58,899 nucleotides of DNA from an uncultured Prevotellaceae bacterium (GTDB lineage: Bacteria > Bacteroidota > Bacteroidia > Bacteroidales > Muribaculaceae): positions 1 through 58,899 of the forward strand of contig OMUK01000099.1 in assembly GCA_900314215.1 (NCBI GenBank), written 5' to 3'. The notes under the pieces are model-generated. The model saw only the letters and a list, made by a program, of their open reading frames with translations. It made no database searches and was not told where the DNA came from. The translations under genes and the position numbers were made by a program. How positions within the stretch are numbered: position 1 is the stretch's first letter; every line of letters begins with the position of its first letter. Positions 27,299 to 36,741 of this stretch are shown piece by piece.

Positions 27299-29299
27299 TT
27301 AAGGAATTGCAACTTTCTTGGTGCCGGTGGGGCTGGTCACAATCCACAAGCCGCTAGGCAGGTGCATGTCGCGGCTGTCGCCATCGTAGATCATGCGGCC
27401 ATCGATACCGAAGACCTTCACGTGGCTTGCTTGTGGAGCGGCATTCACATCCTCAACGCCGGTGACAGTGTTGTTGCTAAAGGTCACGGTGACGCTACTC
27501 TCGGCTATGGTGTAGCGGCTGGTATCGGCGCTCTCGGCCTTGCGGGGCGAGCTCGACACGCTGCTGCTGGCAGTCTTATTCTTCATGTAGACGTGCATCA
27601 CATATTGCACTTTCAGGGAATCGCCATTGGCGAGCCAGGGAGTGTCGTAGGTGTCGCGCTGCGTCCAATCCCATTGCCAGCCGTCTTTCACACTAGTGCT
27701 GGCATTGGCGCCTGCTTTCTCATTGTTCCACTCGTCGGATGCCTTCAGATTGATCAGCTCCCAGTCCTTGTCGCCAATCTTGCGCCACATGCGGTAGCCG
27801 TTGTCGCCCACTGCGGTGGCCACCTCGCCAGTGTTGCTAGAAAGCGTCACGAGCACATCTTTTATCACGCCACGATACACGTCGCGGTGATGCGAGCGCG
27901 GATACTGGCCTGCCTCAGTCACGGTGAGCTTGAGGTCGATGTGCTCGCGGTCTTGCTGCAGGGTGCCGAAGGTGCTGGTGAGCGAGTCGGTCGCATTCTT
28001 GCGCACGATTTCGATCCACCACTTGTTGGTCTCCACCACGGGGTTGAGTGCAATGCTCACGGTGATTGTGCCGTTGTTGCTATCTCCAGTGTTCACCCAG
28101 TCGCCCAGGCTGTCGAGGCCGAAGCCGGTGTAGGTGCCATCGAGGTTGCGCTGGGCATAGCCCACGCGATCGCCGTTGCGCATGAGGTTGTAGTACAAGA
28201 TATTGCTGTTGTTTTGCACGCCGAAGGTCACCTCGTCGTGGTCGCCCGCCTCAAGGGTGGGCTTGTTGCCGTTCTCGCCATCCACATCGGCACGGGTGTA
28301 AACCCGGGCAGCCACAATGGTGGGCGTGGTCTTGAGCACGAGCACAGCGTCCTCGTTGCTCTCTATCGATGCCAGCGTGTTGTCGCTGGCCTTGGTATAG
28401 GTATAGTCAACCGTGTAGACGTAGCCCGAGGGCTGGGCGTTGAGCTCGGTGCTGGCCGAGAATATGTCATCAAACTTCACGGTGCGCAGGTCGTAGCCTT
28501 TCTCTGAGTAATACACCTTGCCCGTCGTGCTGGCATCGGCCTGGTCGGGATAGGTGATGGTGTAGTCAACCGTCGACCAAGCCTCACCATCGGCATCGGT
28601 CGAGTCACTCTTCTCGGTGGTGTTGGCAAGGGTCATCACGGCCACCGTGTGCTTGGTGGCAGTATCGAGGGTGCCGTCGCTGTTGCGGTTGTAGCGGTAG
28701 AGGGTGAACTTTTTCTCCTTGGTCATGTCGTTGCCGGGGTTGAAGTCGGCTGCAGGATCGTTGGTCATCACCACAGGCACAGTGTAGTTGTTCACCTGCT
28801 TCTCGCTGTCGTAGGTGCTGTTAAGGTTGGCCTCGATTTTAAAAGCAGCTTTAGTGCCGGGGATGTATACCCTAGCATTGTTGCTCCACACCACCATGCC
28901 GGTGCTGGTGGTGGCTTTCACCACATAGGTGATGAAATATCCCTTGGCCTGACGGGGCTCGTCGTAGCTGTAGCTTTGTTTAGGACCTGTGTAAATGGGG
29001 TCACCCGTTGGCTCGCCATTGGCATCCACCTTGTAGAGCTCGAATGTCTCGCCCAGCACCGTTGTGTCGCCAGCAATGCTGTTGGTCCACTGCGGCGTGC
29101 ACGTGTAGTAGTTGGCCGCATCCTGCGTGGTGCTAGGCACTGCCTTGGCCTCAAGCGGAACGGTGTAGAGGCACACCTCGGGAGCATAGTCGGGATTGTA
29201 ATTGAAATAGTCCCAAACTTTTTTACCATCCTTGGTTATTGCATAGCGGTGTTTCCAATAATACCATCTCTTATCCGGAACAATTAAACACAGATTCAT
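27299..29299 (-). CDS. Large C-terminal part of a surface protein, separated by an apparent frameshift
   Basis: These 666 residues have no signal peptide of their own and begin in the middle of a fold (NLCLIVPDKRWYYWKHRY). The body shows beta-rich, Ig/FnIII-like stretches. The last 45 residues (KVFGIDGRMIYDG to GTKKVAIP) resemble a type IX secretion C-terminal signal, which means the protein is meant for the cell surface and needs an N-terminal signal. That signal is on the upstream frame (29296-30261), whose TGA overlaps this ATG as ATGA. One frame slip at this point would give a single exported protein of roughly 985 residues. Function is unknown. I think this is one broken or frameshifted gene, although coupled translation of two chains cannot be excluded. 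Confidence 0.6.
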   Translation of the reverse strand: MNLCLIVPDKRWYYWKHRYAITKDGKKVWDYFNYNPDYAPEVCLYTVPLEAKAVPSTTQDAANYYTCTPQWTNSIAGDTTVLGETFELYKVDANGEPTGDPIYTGPKQSYSYDEPRQAKGYFITYVVKATTSTGMVVWSNNARVYIPGTKAAFKIEANLNSTYDSEKQVNNYTVPVVMTNDPAADFNPGNDMTKEKKFTLYRYNRNSDGTLDTATKHTVAVMTLANTTEKSDSTDADGEAWSTVDYTITYPDQADASTTGKVYYSEKGYDLRTVKFDDIFSASTELNAQPSGYVYTVDYTYTKASDNTLASIESNEDAVLVLKTTPTIVAARVYTRADVDGENGNKPTLEAGDHDEVTFGVQNNSNILYYNLMRNGDRVGYAQRNLDGTYTGFGLDSLGDWVNTGDSNNGTITVSIALNPVVETNKWWIEIVRKNATDSLTSTFGTLQQDREHIDLKLTVTEAGQYPRSHHRDVYRGVIKDVLVTLSSNTGEVATAVGDNGYRMWRKIGDKDWELINLKASDEWNNEKAGANASTSVKDGWQWDWTQRDTYDTPWLANGDSLKVQYVMHVYMKNKTASSSVSSSPRKAESADTSRYTIAESSVTVTFSNNTVTGVEDVNAAPQASHVKVFGIDGRMIYDGDSRDMHLPSGLWIVTSPTGTKKVAIP

Positions 29300-30261
29300 G
29301 TGCTTGGCCTCTTTACATTCTTTCCTGAGATTGAGAAATAGTGCTCGTTGTACATCACATCATCGCAATCGTGAATGGTTTTATAGTGCACACCTTCAAT
29401 CAATTTTGCATAGAAGTCGGTGACTTGGGTGTCATAGGCCTGTTGTGATGGACTGATTTCCTCAAAAAGCATATCAGGCCCCAAGTTGTCACGGAATTTT
29501 CCTTTGGCCAAAAAGTAGAACCGATTGTAGTCGCCCGGAGCGGTAAAAATGGTGCGAGGATTGCCATCGCCATTATCAATGCGAGTACCTGTGATGAGTT
29601 GAACACTTTTCATCGCATTAAGTACGCCCTTAAAGGTATAGTCTGAATAACTTTTAAATCCATTAAAGTCATTTTTCACTTCAACGAGCAGTACGGTCAA
29701 GCCGTCATTAATTGGGGAAATGAAATGTCTATCCCACACAGTGCTATCTTCATTCCATCTAAGTGGATCGTCACGCCAGCATTTCACATATCTGACAGTA
29801 TCTCCCTGATAATGAAAATTATAATTCACATTAATAACACTATCGGGGCTGTCGGCAGTCGGCAGCTGTTTTGTGCCAGGAATTGAGTCATTGGTGTAAA
29901 TTTCCTTAAGCAAGGCCCTGATTTGTTTGGGCTGTGTTGCCTTCTCGGTGATGTTGTTGGTGTGTTTCACACCAGCCGAGTCGGTCCAAGTGTAGGTAAA
30001 TTTCTCGTAGTCGGCCTTGGTCCACACGGTGGTGGGGACACGGCGGGCAGGCCCTTTGGCGGGAGATTGAGCGGTTGCATCAACCATCGGAGTGGCAACG
30101 GTGGGCAGTTTCACATCGCCACCTTCCTCCATTTGCGCGTTCATCACTAGGCTGCCCAGTATCAGGGCAGAGGCGAGCACCAGCAATCGAGCGGAGCTCT
30201 TTGCCGCAATAGCAGCAATTCGAGAGACGCCATTTGTCCCTCTAAATGTTTTAGCAATCAT
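29296..30261 (-). CDS. Signal-peptide-bearing N-terminal part of the same split surface protein
   Basis: The 321-residue frame has an extended signal region (hydrophobic about 24-42, ending MNAQ) and a proline- and charge-rich linker. The conserved-looking globular part contains TYTWTDSAGVKHTNN and LLKEIYTNDSIPG. It stops right after HYFSISGKNVKRPST, where the sequence continues without a break in the other frame. The segment is AT-richer than its neighbours. I do not recognise a function; related two-part sequences occur as single surface proteins in Bacteroidales, to my knowledge. Its promoter is not clear. Confidence 0.6.
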   Translation of the reverse strand: MIAKTFRGTNGVSRIAAIAAKSSARLLVLASALILGSLVMNAQMEEGGDVKLPTVATPMVDATAQSPAKGPARRVPTTVWTKADYEKFTYTWTDSAGVKHTNNITEKATQPKQIRALLKEIYTNDSIPGTKQLPTADSPDSVINVNYNFHYQGDTVRYVKCWRDDPLRWNEDSTVWDRHFISPINDGLTVLLVEVKNDFNGFKSYSDYTFKGVLNAMKSVQLITGTRIDNGDGNPRTIFTAPGDYNRFYFLAKGKFRDNLGPDMLFEEISPSQQAYDTQVTDFYAKLIEGVHYKTIHDCDDVMYNEHYFSISGKNVKRPST

Positions 30262-30665
30262 TTTATTATTACTTTTCCTTGCCCGGCAAGGTCACACTTG
30301 TGGCTATTGCACAAGCAAAACGTTAACTTTCAATTGATTCCAATGTACGTTAGTAGTGCATTCAAATACCTAAAAATGAAGCACATACATGTAACTCAAG
30401 CGTTAACCATGTATCTGCCTTTAATCAAATGGAAAACTCATTCCCTAAATGTTGTCCTCCATTTACGCCCAGAAAACCAAAGATTCAATAGTAGTAAAAT
30501 TATATAGTATCAAACATCTCCCTTCAAATTTTCGCGCAAAGATAGTAAAAATTAAGGAATCTAAGAAAAAAATTAAGTTAAATTTCTGCCATCACAGCAA
30601 AATTTTACACTATTGTTACAAGTAGCGTTTCAACTCGTCAATCTAAGTCAATGCAAGACGCAAAT
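30262..30665. other. AT-rich intergenic region, no gene seen
   Basis: The region is much richer in A and T than the coding DNA around it. No frame looks like a real protein. It probably holds the promoter of the split surface-protein gene (minus strand), but I cannot find a full TTTG plus TAnnTTTG pair. Confidence 0.45.
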
Positions 30666-30694
30666 GAGGCTGTGCCGATACTGGGCACAGCCTC
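30666..30694 (-). terminator. Terminator after the alpha-L-rhamnosidase gene
   Basis: The 11-bp perfect inverted repeat GAGGCTGTGCC / GGCACAGCCTC has a 7-base loop. It lies about 40 bases after the stop at 30736. The tail is short (ATTTG on the minus strand), so efficiency may be moderate. Confidence 0.7.
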
Positions 30695-30735
30695 ATTGTG
30701 TGAGTGAGTGATATTAACCTTGAGGACCGCGGCGG

Positions 30736-33423
30736 CTAGCGGGCTACGGCGAAGTGGTAGCGACCTGAGCCCAGGTGGAAGCTGGCGTAGCCGTCGGCCT
30801 GGCTGTCGGGCTTAGCCTGCTTGCCGTCGCAGGTGATGGTCGCGCCCTCGTGGGCGGGCACATCGACCACGGCAGTGGTGTTGAAGGGAATCTCGACGTC
30901 GAGCAGCACTGCCCCACCCTCGATCTTCCAGCTGGCACTCACGGTGCCGTAGGGCGTACCTTGCTTGGCGCTCATGTGGGTGAAACCGCCACCCAAGTGC
31001 GGACGCACCCTGATGGTCTTGAAGCCGGGCGAGGTCTCCTGGATGCCCACGGCGTCGCGGTAGAGCCAGTCGCCTATGGCGCCATAGGAGTAGTGGTTGA
31101 AGGAGTTCATGCCGTTGTCGGGGATGGTGTGGTCGGGCATCATCGAGTTCCAGCGCTCCCATATCGTGGTGGCGCCCATGGTCACAGGATAGAGCCAGCC
31201 TGGGTAGCCCTTGTGCAGGAGCAACTTATAGGCAAGGCTGTCGTAGCCGTTCTGGGTGAGCACGTCGCATATGTAGGGCGTGCCCAGGAAGCCGGTGGTG
31301 ATGTGGCCATATTGCTTCACGAGCTCGGCCAGGCGGCGGGCAGCATAGGGGCGCACGTCGGCAGGCAGCATGTCGAAGTGCAGGGCGAGCACATAGGCCG
31401 TCTGGGTGTCCGACATCAAGTTGCCACGTTTTGTCAAGTAAGCGTCGCAGAAGGCTTGCCGTGCCTTGTCGCGCAACTGGGCGTAGCGCGCGGCGTCGGT
31501 CATGTTGCCCAGCACAGCGGCAGCCTGCGATACGATATCGGCCGAGTGGGCGAAAAACACCTGCTGGATGAGGCGCTTCGAGGTCACGGCCGAGGTGCCG
31601 TCGGGGTCGTTGGGCTTGCTGTAGAAGAGCCAGTCGCCATAGTGCCAGCCCTTGTCCCACAGGTAATCATGGGCCTCGCTGGCCATGAAGTCGACCCACT
31701 TGCGCATACTCTCATACTGGTCGGCGAGCACTTGCTTGTCGCCATAGGCCATGTAGTGCTGCCAGGGGATGATGGTGGCGGCGTCGGCCCAACCGGTGTG
31801 GCCCCAGTTGCTACGCGTGAGCACATTGGGGGTCACGTCCTGCACACTGCCGTCGGCACGCTGGTCGGCAGCCACGTCCTTGAGCCACTTGGTGAAGAAA
31901 TTCTGGACACGGCCGTTGAAGGTGGCGGTGCGGAAGAACACCTGGGCATCGCCCATCCAGCCCAGTCGCTCGTCGCGCTGGGGGCAGTCGGTGGGCACGT
32001 CGAGATAGTTGCCGTGCATGCCCCACCTGAGGTTGCTTTGCAGCTGGTTCACCGTGTCGTTGGAGCAGGTGAACGAGCCATTGTCGTCGAAGCCCGAGTA
32101 GCACACGGCCACCTGATAGTCGGCCGGATTGAGCTCGCCCTCGAGGCCCTCTACCTTGAGGTAGCGGAAGCCGTAGAAGGTGAATGTGGGCTCAAACTTG
32201 TCGACACCACCGCTGAGCACATAGGTGCTCGTGGCCTTGGCCGAACGCAGGTTGTGGGTGTAGAAGTTGCCCTTCTCGTCGAGCACCTCGGCGTGCTTGA
32301 TGGTCACCACCTGGCCGGGCTTGCCCTTGAGGGTGACGATCTCGCGGCCCACCATGTTTTGCCCGAAGTCGATCACCTTCTCGCCCTTGGGCGTGGTGAG
32401 TACCTTCACGGGCTTCATGAGCTGGCGGGTGACGACGGGCTCATTCTCGCAGGCGATGAGGTTGCCGTTGTCGTAGCTGGCCACATGCACGGGTTTCCAA
32501 GCCGAGTCGTCGTAGCCGGCAGTGTTCCAGCCGGGCAGAGCCTTGCGGGCATCGACGGTCTCGCCGTCGTAGATGGTCGACTCCTGCACCTGGGCGGTGG
32601 CATAACGCCACGTGCCGTCGGTAGTCACCACTTGCTGGGTGCCGTCGGTATAGGTGATCACAATCTGGGCCAGGGCGCCCACCGTCGAGGAGATATTCTT
32701 ATAGACGTAGTTGCTGTACCAGCCCAGCGAACTCATCATCCACCCCTTGCCCAGCATCAGGCCAAAGGCGTTGCGGCCCTTGTGCACCATGCTGGTGACG
32801 TCGTGGGTGTAGTATTGCAGGCGTTTGCCATAGGAGGTCCAACCCGGGGCATAGTGGTAGTTGCCCACCTTGGCGCCATTCAGGTAGACCTCGTTCATGC
32901 CATGCGAGGTGACATAGGCGATTGCCGATTTCACGGGTTTGCTCACCGTGAACTCGTGGCGCATCACCGGGCAGGGAGCGGCATGGCAGGCGGCCGAGTC
33001 GGCAGGTTGCGGCTCAATCCACTGCGCCTGCCACGAGGAGCCCCTCATGCCGGTCACAAAGGTGGAGCTTGCCGTCTTGCTGCCCTCGCCGCGCTTGTTC
33101 CACACCCGCACGGTCCAGCTGTAGCGCGAGGCAGGCGCAAGGGCCTTGCCCTGGTAGGGCACGCCAGTCGACACGTCGCCCGGCACCTTGCCGGTGGCCC
33201 ACACGACGGTGCCGCCAGCGTTTTTCACTTCAATCTCATAGGCACTCTGGCCGTCGCCGCGGCGGTCGCTGGTCGCTATCCAGCTGAATACCGGGCGCTC
33301 ACTGTCGATGCCGGCAGGCTGCGAGAGGTGATTCACCCGCAGCTCGCCCACAGTGACACTGCCCTGCATGGCCGAGGCCGCGCACAGCAGCGCCGCTGCT
33401 ATCATCACAATTTTTTTCATCAT
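30736..33423 (-). CDS. Alpha-L-rhamnosidase, glycoside hydrolase family 78
   Basis: The 895-residue protein has a signal peptide (about 1-21) and the full GH78 layout. An N-terminal Ig-like region with LRVNHLSQPAGIDSERPVFSW (first 20 residues typical) is followed by a beta-sandwich region (about 150-320), a second beta domain (about 330-430) and an alpha/alpha-barrel catalytic domain (about 435-785). The acid residue sits in DCPQRDERLGWMGDAQ near residues 480-500. It releases terminal alpha-L-rhamnose from glycans or plant glycosides in the periplasm. The start follows the golvesin-amidase stop by 63 bases, so the two may share a transcript, an unusual pairing because peptidoglycan has no rhamnose. 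Confidence 0.92.
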   Translation of the reverse strand: MMKKIVMIAAALLCAASAMQGSVTVGELRVNHLSQPAGIDSERPVFSWIATSDRRGDGQSAYEIEVKNAGGTVVWATGKVPGDVSTGVPYQGKALAPASRYSWTVRVWNKRGEGSKTASSTFVTGMRGSSWQAQWIEPQPADSAACHAAPCPVMRHEFTVSKPVKSAIAYVTSHGMNEVYLNGAKVGNYHYAPGWTSYGKRLQYYTHDVTSMVHKGRNAFGLMLGKGWMMSSLGWYSNYVYKNISSTVGALAQIVITYTDGTQQVVTTDGTWRYATAQVQESTIYDGETVDARKALPGWNTAGYDDSAWKPVHVASYDNGNLIACENEPVVTRQLMKPVKVLTTPKGEKVIDFGQNMVGREIVTLKGKPGQVVTIKHAEVLDEKGNFYTHNLRSAKATSTYVLSGGVDKFEPTFTFYGFRYLKVEGLEGELNPADYQVAVCYSGFDDNGSFTCSNDTVNQLQSNLRWGMHGNYLDVPTDCPQRDERLGWMGDAQVFFRTATFNGRVQNFFTKWLKDVAADQRADGSVQDVTPNVLTRSNWGHTGWADAATIIPWQHYMAYGDKQVLADQYESMRKWVDFMASEAHDYLWDKGWHYGDWLFYSKPNDPDGTSAVTSKRLIQQVFFAHSADIVSQAAAVLGNMTDAARYAQLRDKARQAFCDAYLTKRGNLMSDTQTAYVLALHFDMLPADVRPYAARRLAELVKQYGHITTGFLGTPYICDVLTQNGYDSLAYKLLLHKGYPGWLYPVTMGATTIWERWNSMMPDHTIPDNGMNSFNHYSYGAIGDWLYRDAVGIQETSPGFKTIRVRPHLGGGFTHMSAKQGTPYGTVSASWKIEGGAVLLDVEIPFNTTAVVDVPAHEGATITCDGKQAKPDSQADGYASFHLGSGRYHFAVAR

Positions 33424-33486
33424 AGATATATCAGTTTTCTGTTTATGTTATTGTCGGCATTCAATGTCAATTCCGCGCCACCCCGC

Positions 33487-36400
33487 TCACTTGGCCAGGT
33501 ATTGCAGCAGGCTGGCGATGAGGCGGGAACGGGTGGCGGCGTCGGTGATCGACTCGAGGGGGAAACCTATCACGGCTGTGCGATAGGTGCCCTTGTCGCT
33601 CACGATGGCAGCCTGCTTGTTGTTCTCGGCATAGCGCATGAAGCCCGTGCTGCCCTTGGCCGAATAGATGGCATCGGGCGACTCCACACAGTAGAACTTG
33701 TCGCTCAACTGCTGGTTGAAGTCGATGCTGTCGCCCTCGGGCAGCATCTTGTAGACGGTGGGCAGCACATAGGCCCGGCCGGTGACGGTGGCCTGACTAC
33801 AGCCCCAGCGGTAGCCCAGCACCTGCTGGGTGAAGTTGACCTCGGCCGTGTCGGGGTGAGCCTTGTCGTAGACGTCGCTACCCACATAGCTGCCCGAGAG
33901 CAGCACGCTGCCGCCGCCGTTGCAGTAAGCCTTGAGGGCGCTGCGCAGGGCGGGAGTGAATATCTTGTAGCGGCTGGGATAGTAGCCGCGGCCGTTGGGG
34001 GTCTCCTTCTGTTTGCCAGCAATATAGTCGAGCAACTTGAACGAAGCGAGGCTGGCCTGGCCGTTCTCGACGGCCTGCACGCTGGCCGAGACAAAGGCAT
34101 AGCCGGCCTGCATGATGGCGGCGCCATGCACGGCAGGGAAGTCGAAGGTGTTGCCAGCCACCACCTTGCCCTCATAGTCGCTGTGGCTGCTGCCCCAGCC
34201 GCCCGAGTCGTCGTCGCGCCACCGCTTGCTGCGCAGGCGCTCATATTGCTGACCGATGTAGTTGATGCCCTGCACGTAGGGCACGCCGTGGTCGGTCTCG
34301 CCAGTAAAGCCGCAGTAGTCGCCATAGTCGGCCCAGTCGGGGGCACTCAGGCGGGTGAAGCCGTTCACCACCATCACCATGCCCTTGCTGCCAGCAGGCA
34401 CGCCAAGCGAGAGGATCTCGCTGGGGAAGCTGCGGCCGCCGTCGTTGAGGGCAATCACCTTGTAGCTGTGCATGAGGTTGTCGGTCACCGTCACGGTGTA
34501 TTCACACTTGTCGACCACGGCAATCTCGGCAAAACCATTGGTGGCATCGCCCACCCGCTCGGCCACGATGTAGCGCTTGGGCATGGCGGTAGACTCCAGC
34601 GAGTCGACCGTGGGCCGCCACGTGAGTTTGAACTGGCCGCCTTGCAGCGGAGTGATGGCAAATGACTGCACAGGCAGGGGCTGCACCACCACATCGCGGT
34701 GGTCGCGGGCAGCAATCCAGCGCAGTATGCCCTTGTAGATGGCGCGGCTCGAGGCGAAGATGAAGTTGGGGTCGAGGCCATAGCGCATGTCGGCAAAGTT
34801 CTGGTGCGAGAGGTACTCGAGCAACATGCCCGGCACCTGCGGCACACGTATCTCGTAGAGGTTTTCCTGCGTGAGGCCGCGGTTGGTCCAGTTGGGCTCA
34901 AAGAGGGCGCGGGCGTCGTTCACAAGCTGGGTATTGACCATCTCGGCCAGGCGGCGCGAGATGATGCGCGGCGTGCCGTCGGCATAGCGGCCGAAGCCGT
35001 TGCTGCGGTAGATGCTCTGGGTGCCCACAATCGTGTTGTCGGGCGTCACGCCGGCATCGGTGTGGAAGGCAAACGAGAGGTCGAGGGGCACCTTGAGGCC
35101 GATAGTCTGCGTGGGATTGGCGCTGCTGCCGCCCGAGAGATAGTTGACCCACTCGCTGCGACTGCGGAAGTCGTCGGCATAGTCGGTGAGGCCGCGCGAC
35201 ACGGTGTAGACGCTGTCGGGGAAGCCCGACCACTGCAGGAAGTAGCGCGAACCCTCCACATAGCGGGGCATGCCGCTCACCACAGGGGTGTAGTCGACGC
35301 CGTCGCGCTGCAGGGTGTGGCGCCAGTTGTAGCTATCGGCCCAAGCACGGTTCTCGGGGGTGTTGGGCAGGGCGGTGCGGGCTATATTGCCCATGCCGCC
35401 GCCTATCTTGACGGCATCGGCCGTGACCACGCCGCCCTTGCATTTCGATTTGTTGGAGAGTGTGACCAGGTCGCGGTTCTCGCCCTTCTTGAGCGGGAAA
35501 GTGCCCAGGTATACCCACACGCCGCCAGCCATGCGCTGGTTCACAGTGAATGTACGGCTCATGCCCGAGGCATTGACGGTGTATTGCGCGTCGTCGACGC
35601 TGCCGTCAAGCGTCTTGTAGGAGATATACACGGCATAGTCGCCGGCCTCGGGCATGGTGGCGCTCCACGAGGCCGCAGCCCCGCCCTTCTTATCGGCGGC
35701 TATCTGGCGGGCGCTGCCGTCGGCAAATGGGTTGTGGAAGTCGAGATAGGTCTTCTGCTTATAGGCAAAGCCTGCGCCGGCATCGCTCCACTGCTGCTTG
35801 CCGCCCTGCTCGCTGTAGCCGCTCTGCGCCAGCTGGCCGTCGTTGTCGACGATCACCTCGGTGCGGTGGGTGTCGCGCTCACGCGGGTTCCACACATAGG
35901 CGCCCGCATTCTCGAGCATGGGCATGACGAAGGGTATCACATAGCTCATGGGATACAGGTCCTCGTGGGTCTCAAAGAGGCGCGGACGCTGCCACTCCCA
36001 GTGGTTGATGGCGGCCTCGTAGTAGAAGCCGTGGCTCTGCCAGAAGGCGATGAGGTTGCCGTCGAGGCCCTTGCTGTAGTGCCGCGTGGGGCTGTTCTCG
36101 CTGATGAAGGCCTCGTGCTTTCTGGCCCACTTCTTATCGAAGTCAAAGAAATACTTGCCTATGTCGTCGCCGGCAATGGTGAGTTTCACTTCCTTGCCGG
36201 TGAATTGCGGCCCAGCAGCCTGGCGCAGGTCGGTCTTGAGCCGCTCTACCTGCTCGGGGGTGAACTGGTTGTAGGCATAATTGGCGCCCACGTCGACCAG
36301 CAGCGTGTCGCCGCTCACGGCCACCTGGTTCACCTTCACGCCGCCCGTCTTCACATTGGGGCCTATGGCGGCCAGCAGCACCCCTTTCACCTTGCTCTTG

Positions 36401-36495
36401 CAATTCTCGTCGAGGGTCGTCGCCTCCATGGTGTTGTTGCCGACAGCCAGCACGGCAAGGGACAACAATGCAATCTTGAAAAGTTGATTCATCAT
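33487..36495 (-). CDS. Secreted golvesin-domain protein with a split Amidase_3-type core, copy 2
   Basis: This 1002-residue paralogue of the protein at 23762-26824 has a signal peptide and the same order of parts. It keeps the presumed zinc and catalytic residues: His in FWQSHGFYYE, Glu in HWEWQRPRL, His in FAFHTDAGVT and Glu in MLLEYLSHQNFAD. The golvesin-like region lies between the first pair and the third residue. FnIII-like and alpha/beta C-terminal parts follow. Only the pattern, not the activity, is certain; peptidoglycan amidase is my inference. It precedes the GH78 gene and is about 250 bases downstream of the second sugar kinase. Confidence 0.75.
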   Translation of the reverse strand: MMNQLFKIALLSLAVLAVGNNTMEATTLDENCKSKVKGVLLAAIGPNVKTGGVKVNQVAVSGDTLLVDVGANYAYNQFTPEQVERLKTDLRQAAGPQFTGKEVKLTIAGDDIGKYFFDFDKKWARKHEAFISENSPTRHYSKGLDGNLIAFWQSHGFYYEAAINHWEWQRPRLFETHEDLYPMSYVIPFVMPMLENAGAYVWNPRERDTHRTEVIVDNDGQLAQSGYSEQGGKQQWSDAGAGFAYKQKTYLDFHNPFADGSARQIAADKKGGAAASWSATMPEAGDYAVYISYKTLDGSVDDAQYTVNASGMSRTFTVNQRMAGGVWVYLGTFPLKKGENRDLVTLSNKSKCKGGVVTADAVKIGGGMGNIARTALPNTPENRAWADSYNWRHTLQRDGVDYTPVVSGMPRYVEGSRYFLQWSGFPDSVYTVSRGLTDYADDFRSRSEWVNYLSGGSSANPTQTIGLKVPLDLSFAFHTDAGVTPDNTIVGTQSIYRSNGFGRYADGTPRIISRRLAEMVNTQLVNDARALFEPNWTNRGLTQENLYEIRVPQVPGMLLEYLSHQNFADMRYGLDPNFIFASSRAIYKGILRWIAARDHRDVVVQPLPVQSFAITPLQGGQFKLTWRPTVDSLESTAMPKRYIVAERVGDATNGFAEIAVVDKCEYTVTVTDNLMHSYKVIALNDGGRSFPSEILSLGVPAGSKGMVMVVNGFTRLSAPDWADYGDYCGFTGETDHGVPYVQGINYIGQQYERLRSKRWRDDDSGGWGSSHSDYEGKVVAGNTFDFPAVHGAAIMQAGYAFVSASVQAVENGQASLASFKLLDYIAGKQKETPNGRGYYPSRYKIFTPALRSALKAYCNGGGSVLLSGSYVGSDVYDKAHPDTAEVNFTQQVLGYRWGCSQATVTGRAYVLPTVYKMLPEGDSIDFNQQLSDKFYCVESPDAIYSAKGSTGFMRYAENNKQAAIVSDKGTYRTAVIGFPLESITDAATRSRLIASLLQYLAK

Positions 36496-36741
36496 AAAAA
36501 TAATAAGTCCTTAAATATTACAAACAAAAATGATAAAGTCGAAATCGATAATCCTGCAGGGGCCTGCGCCTGCACACAACGATGCCGCATCCTATTTCAT
36601 GGGCAAAATCACACATTTACTTGAAAAATAGGCTGCTGCATTGTATTATTCTTCTATTGAGGCCGGTTTAGCTCAGCAGCTTCCTCTCGGCATTGCAAGT
36701 CACTGCCAAGCCACCTGGCCAATTGTGGTGAAAATCAAATG

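Noticed and set aside
30775-34665. Very long plus-strand open frame opposite the rhamnosidase and golvesin genes
   Set aside because: It is the shadow of real minus-strand genes in GC-rich DNA. The translation is rich in His, Val, Gly and Ala with no domain pattern, and both opposite genes have clear families.
36661-36680. GCCGGTTTAGCTCAG, which looks like the 5' end of a tRNA
   Set aside because: The rest does not fold into a tRNA: no D-loop closure, anticodon arm or TPsiCG arm follows. It may be chance or a small remnant; I do not call an RNA gene.
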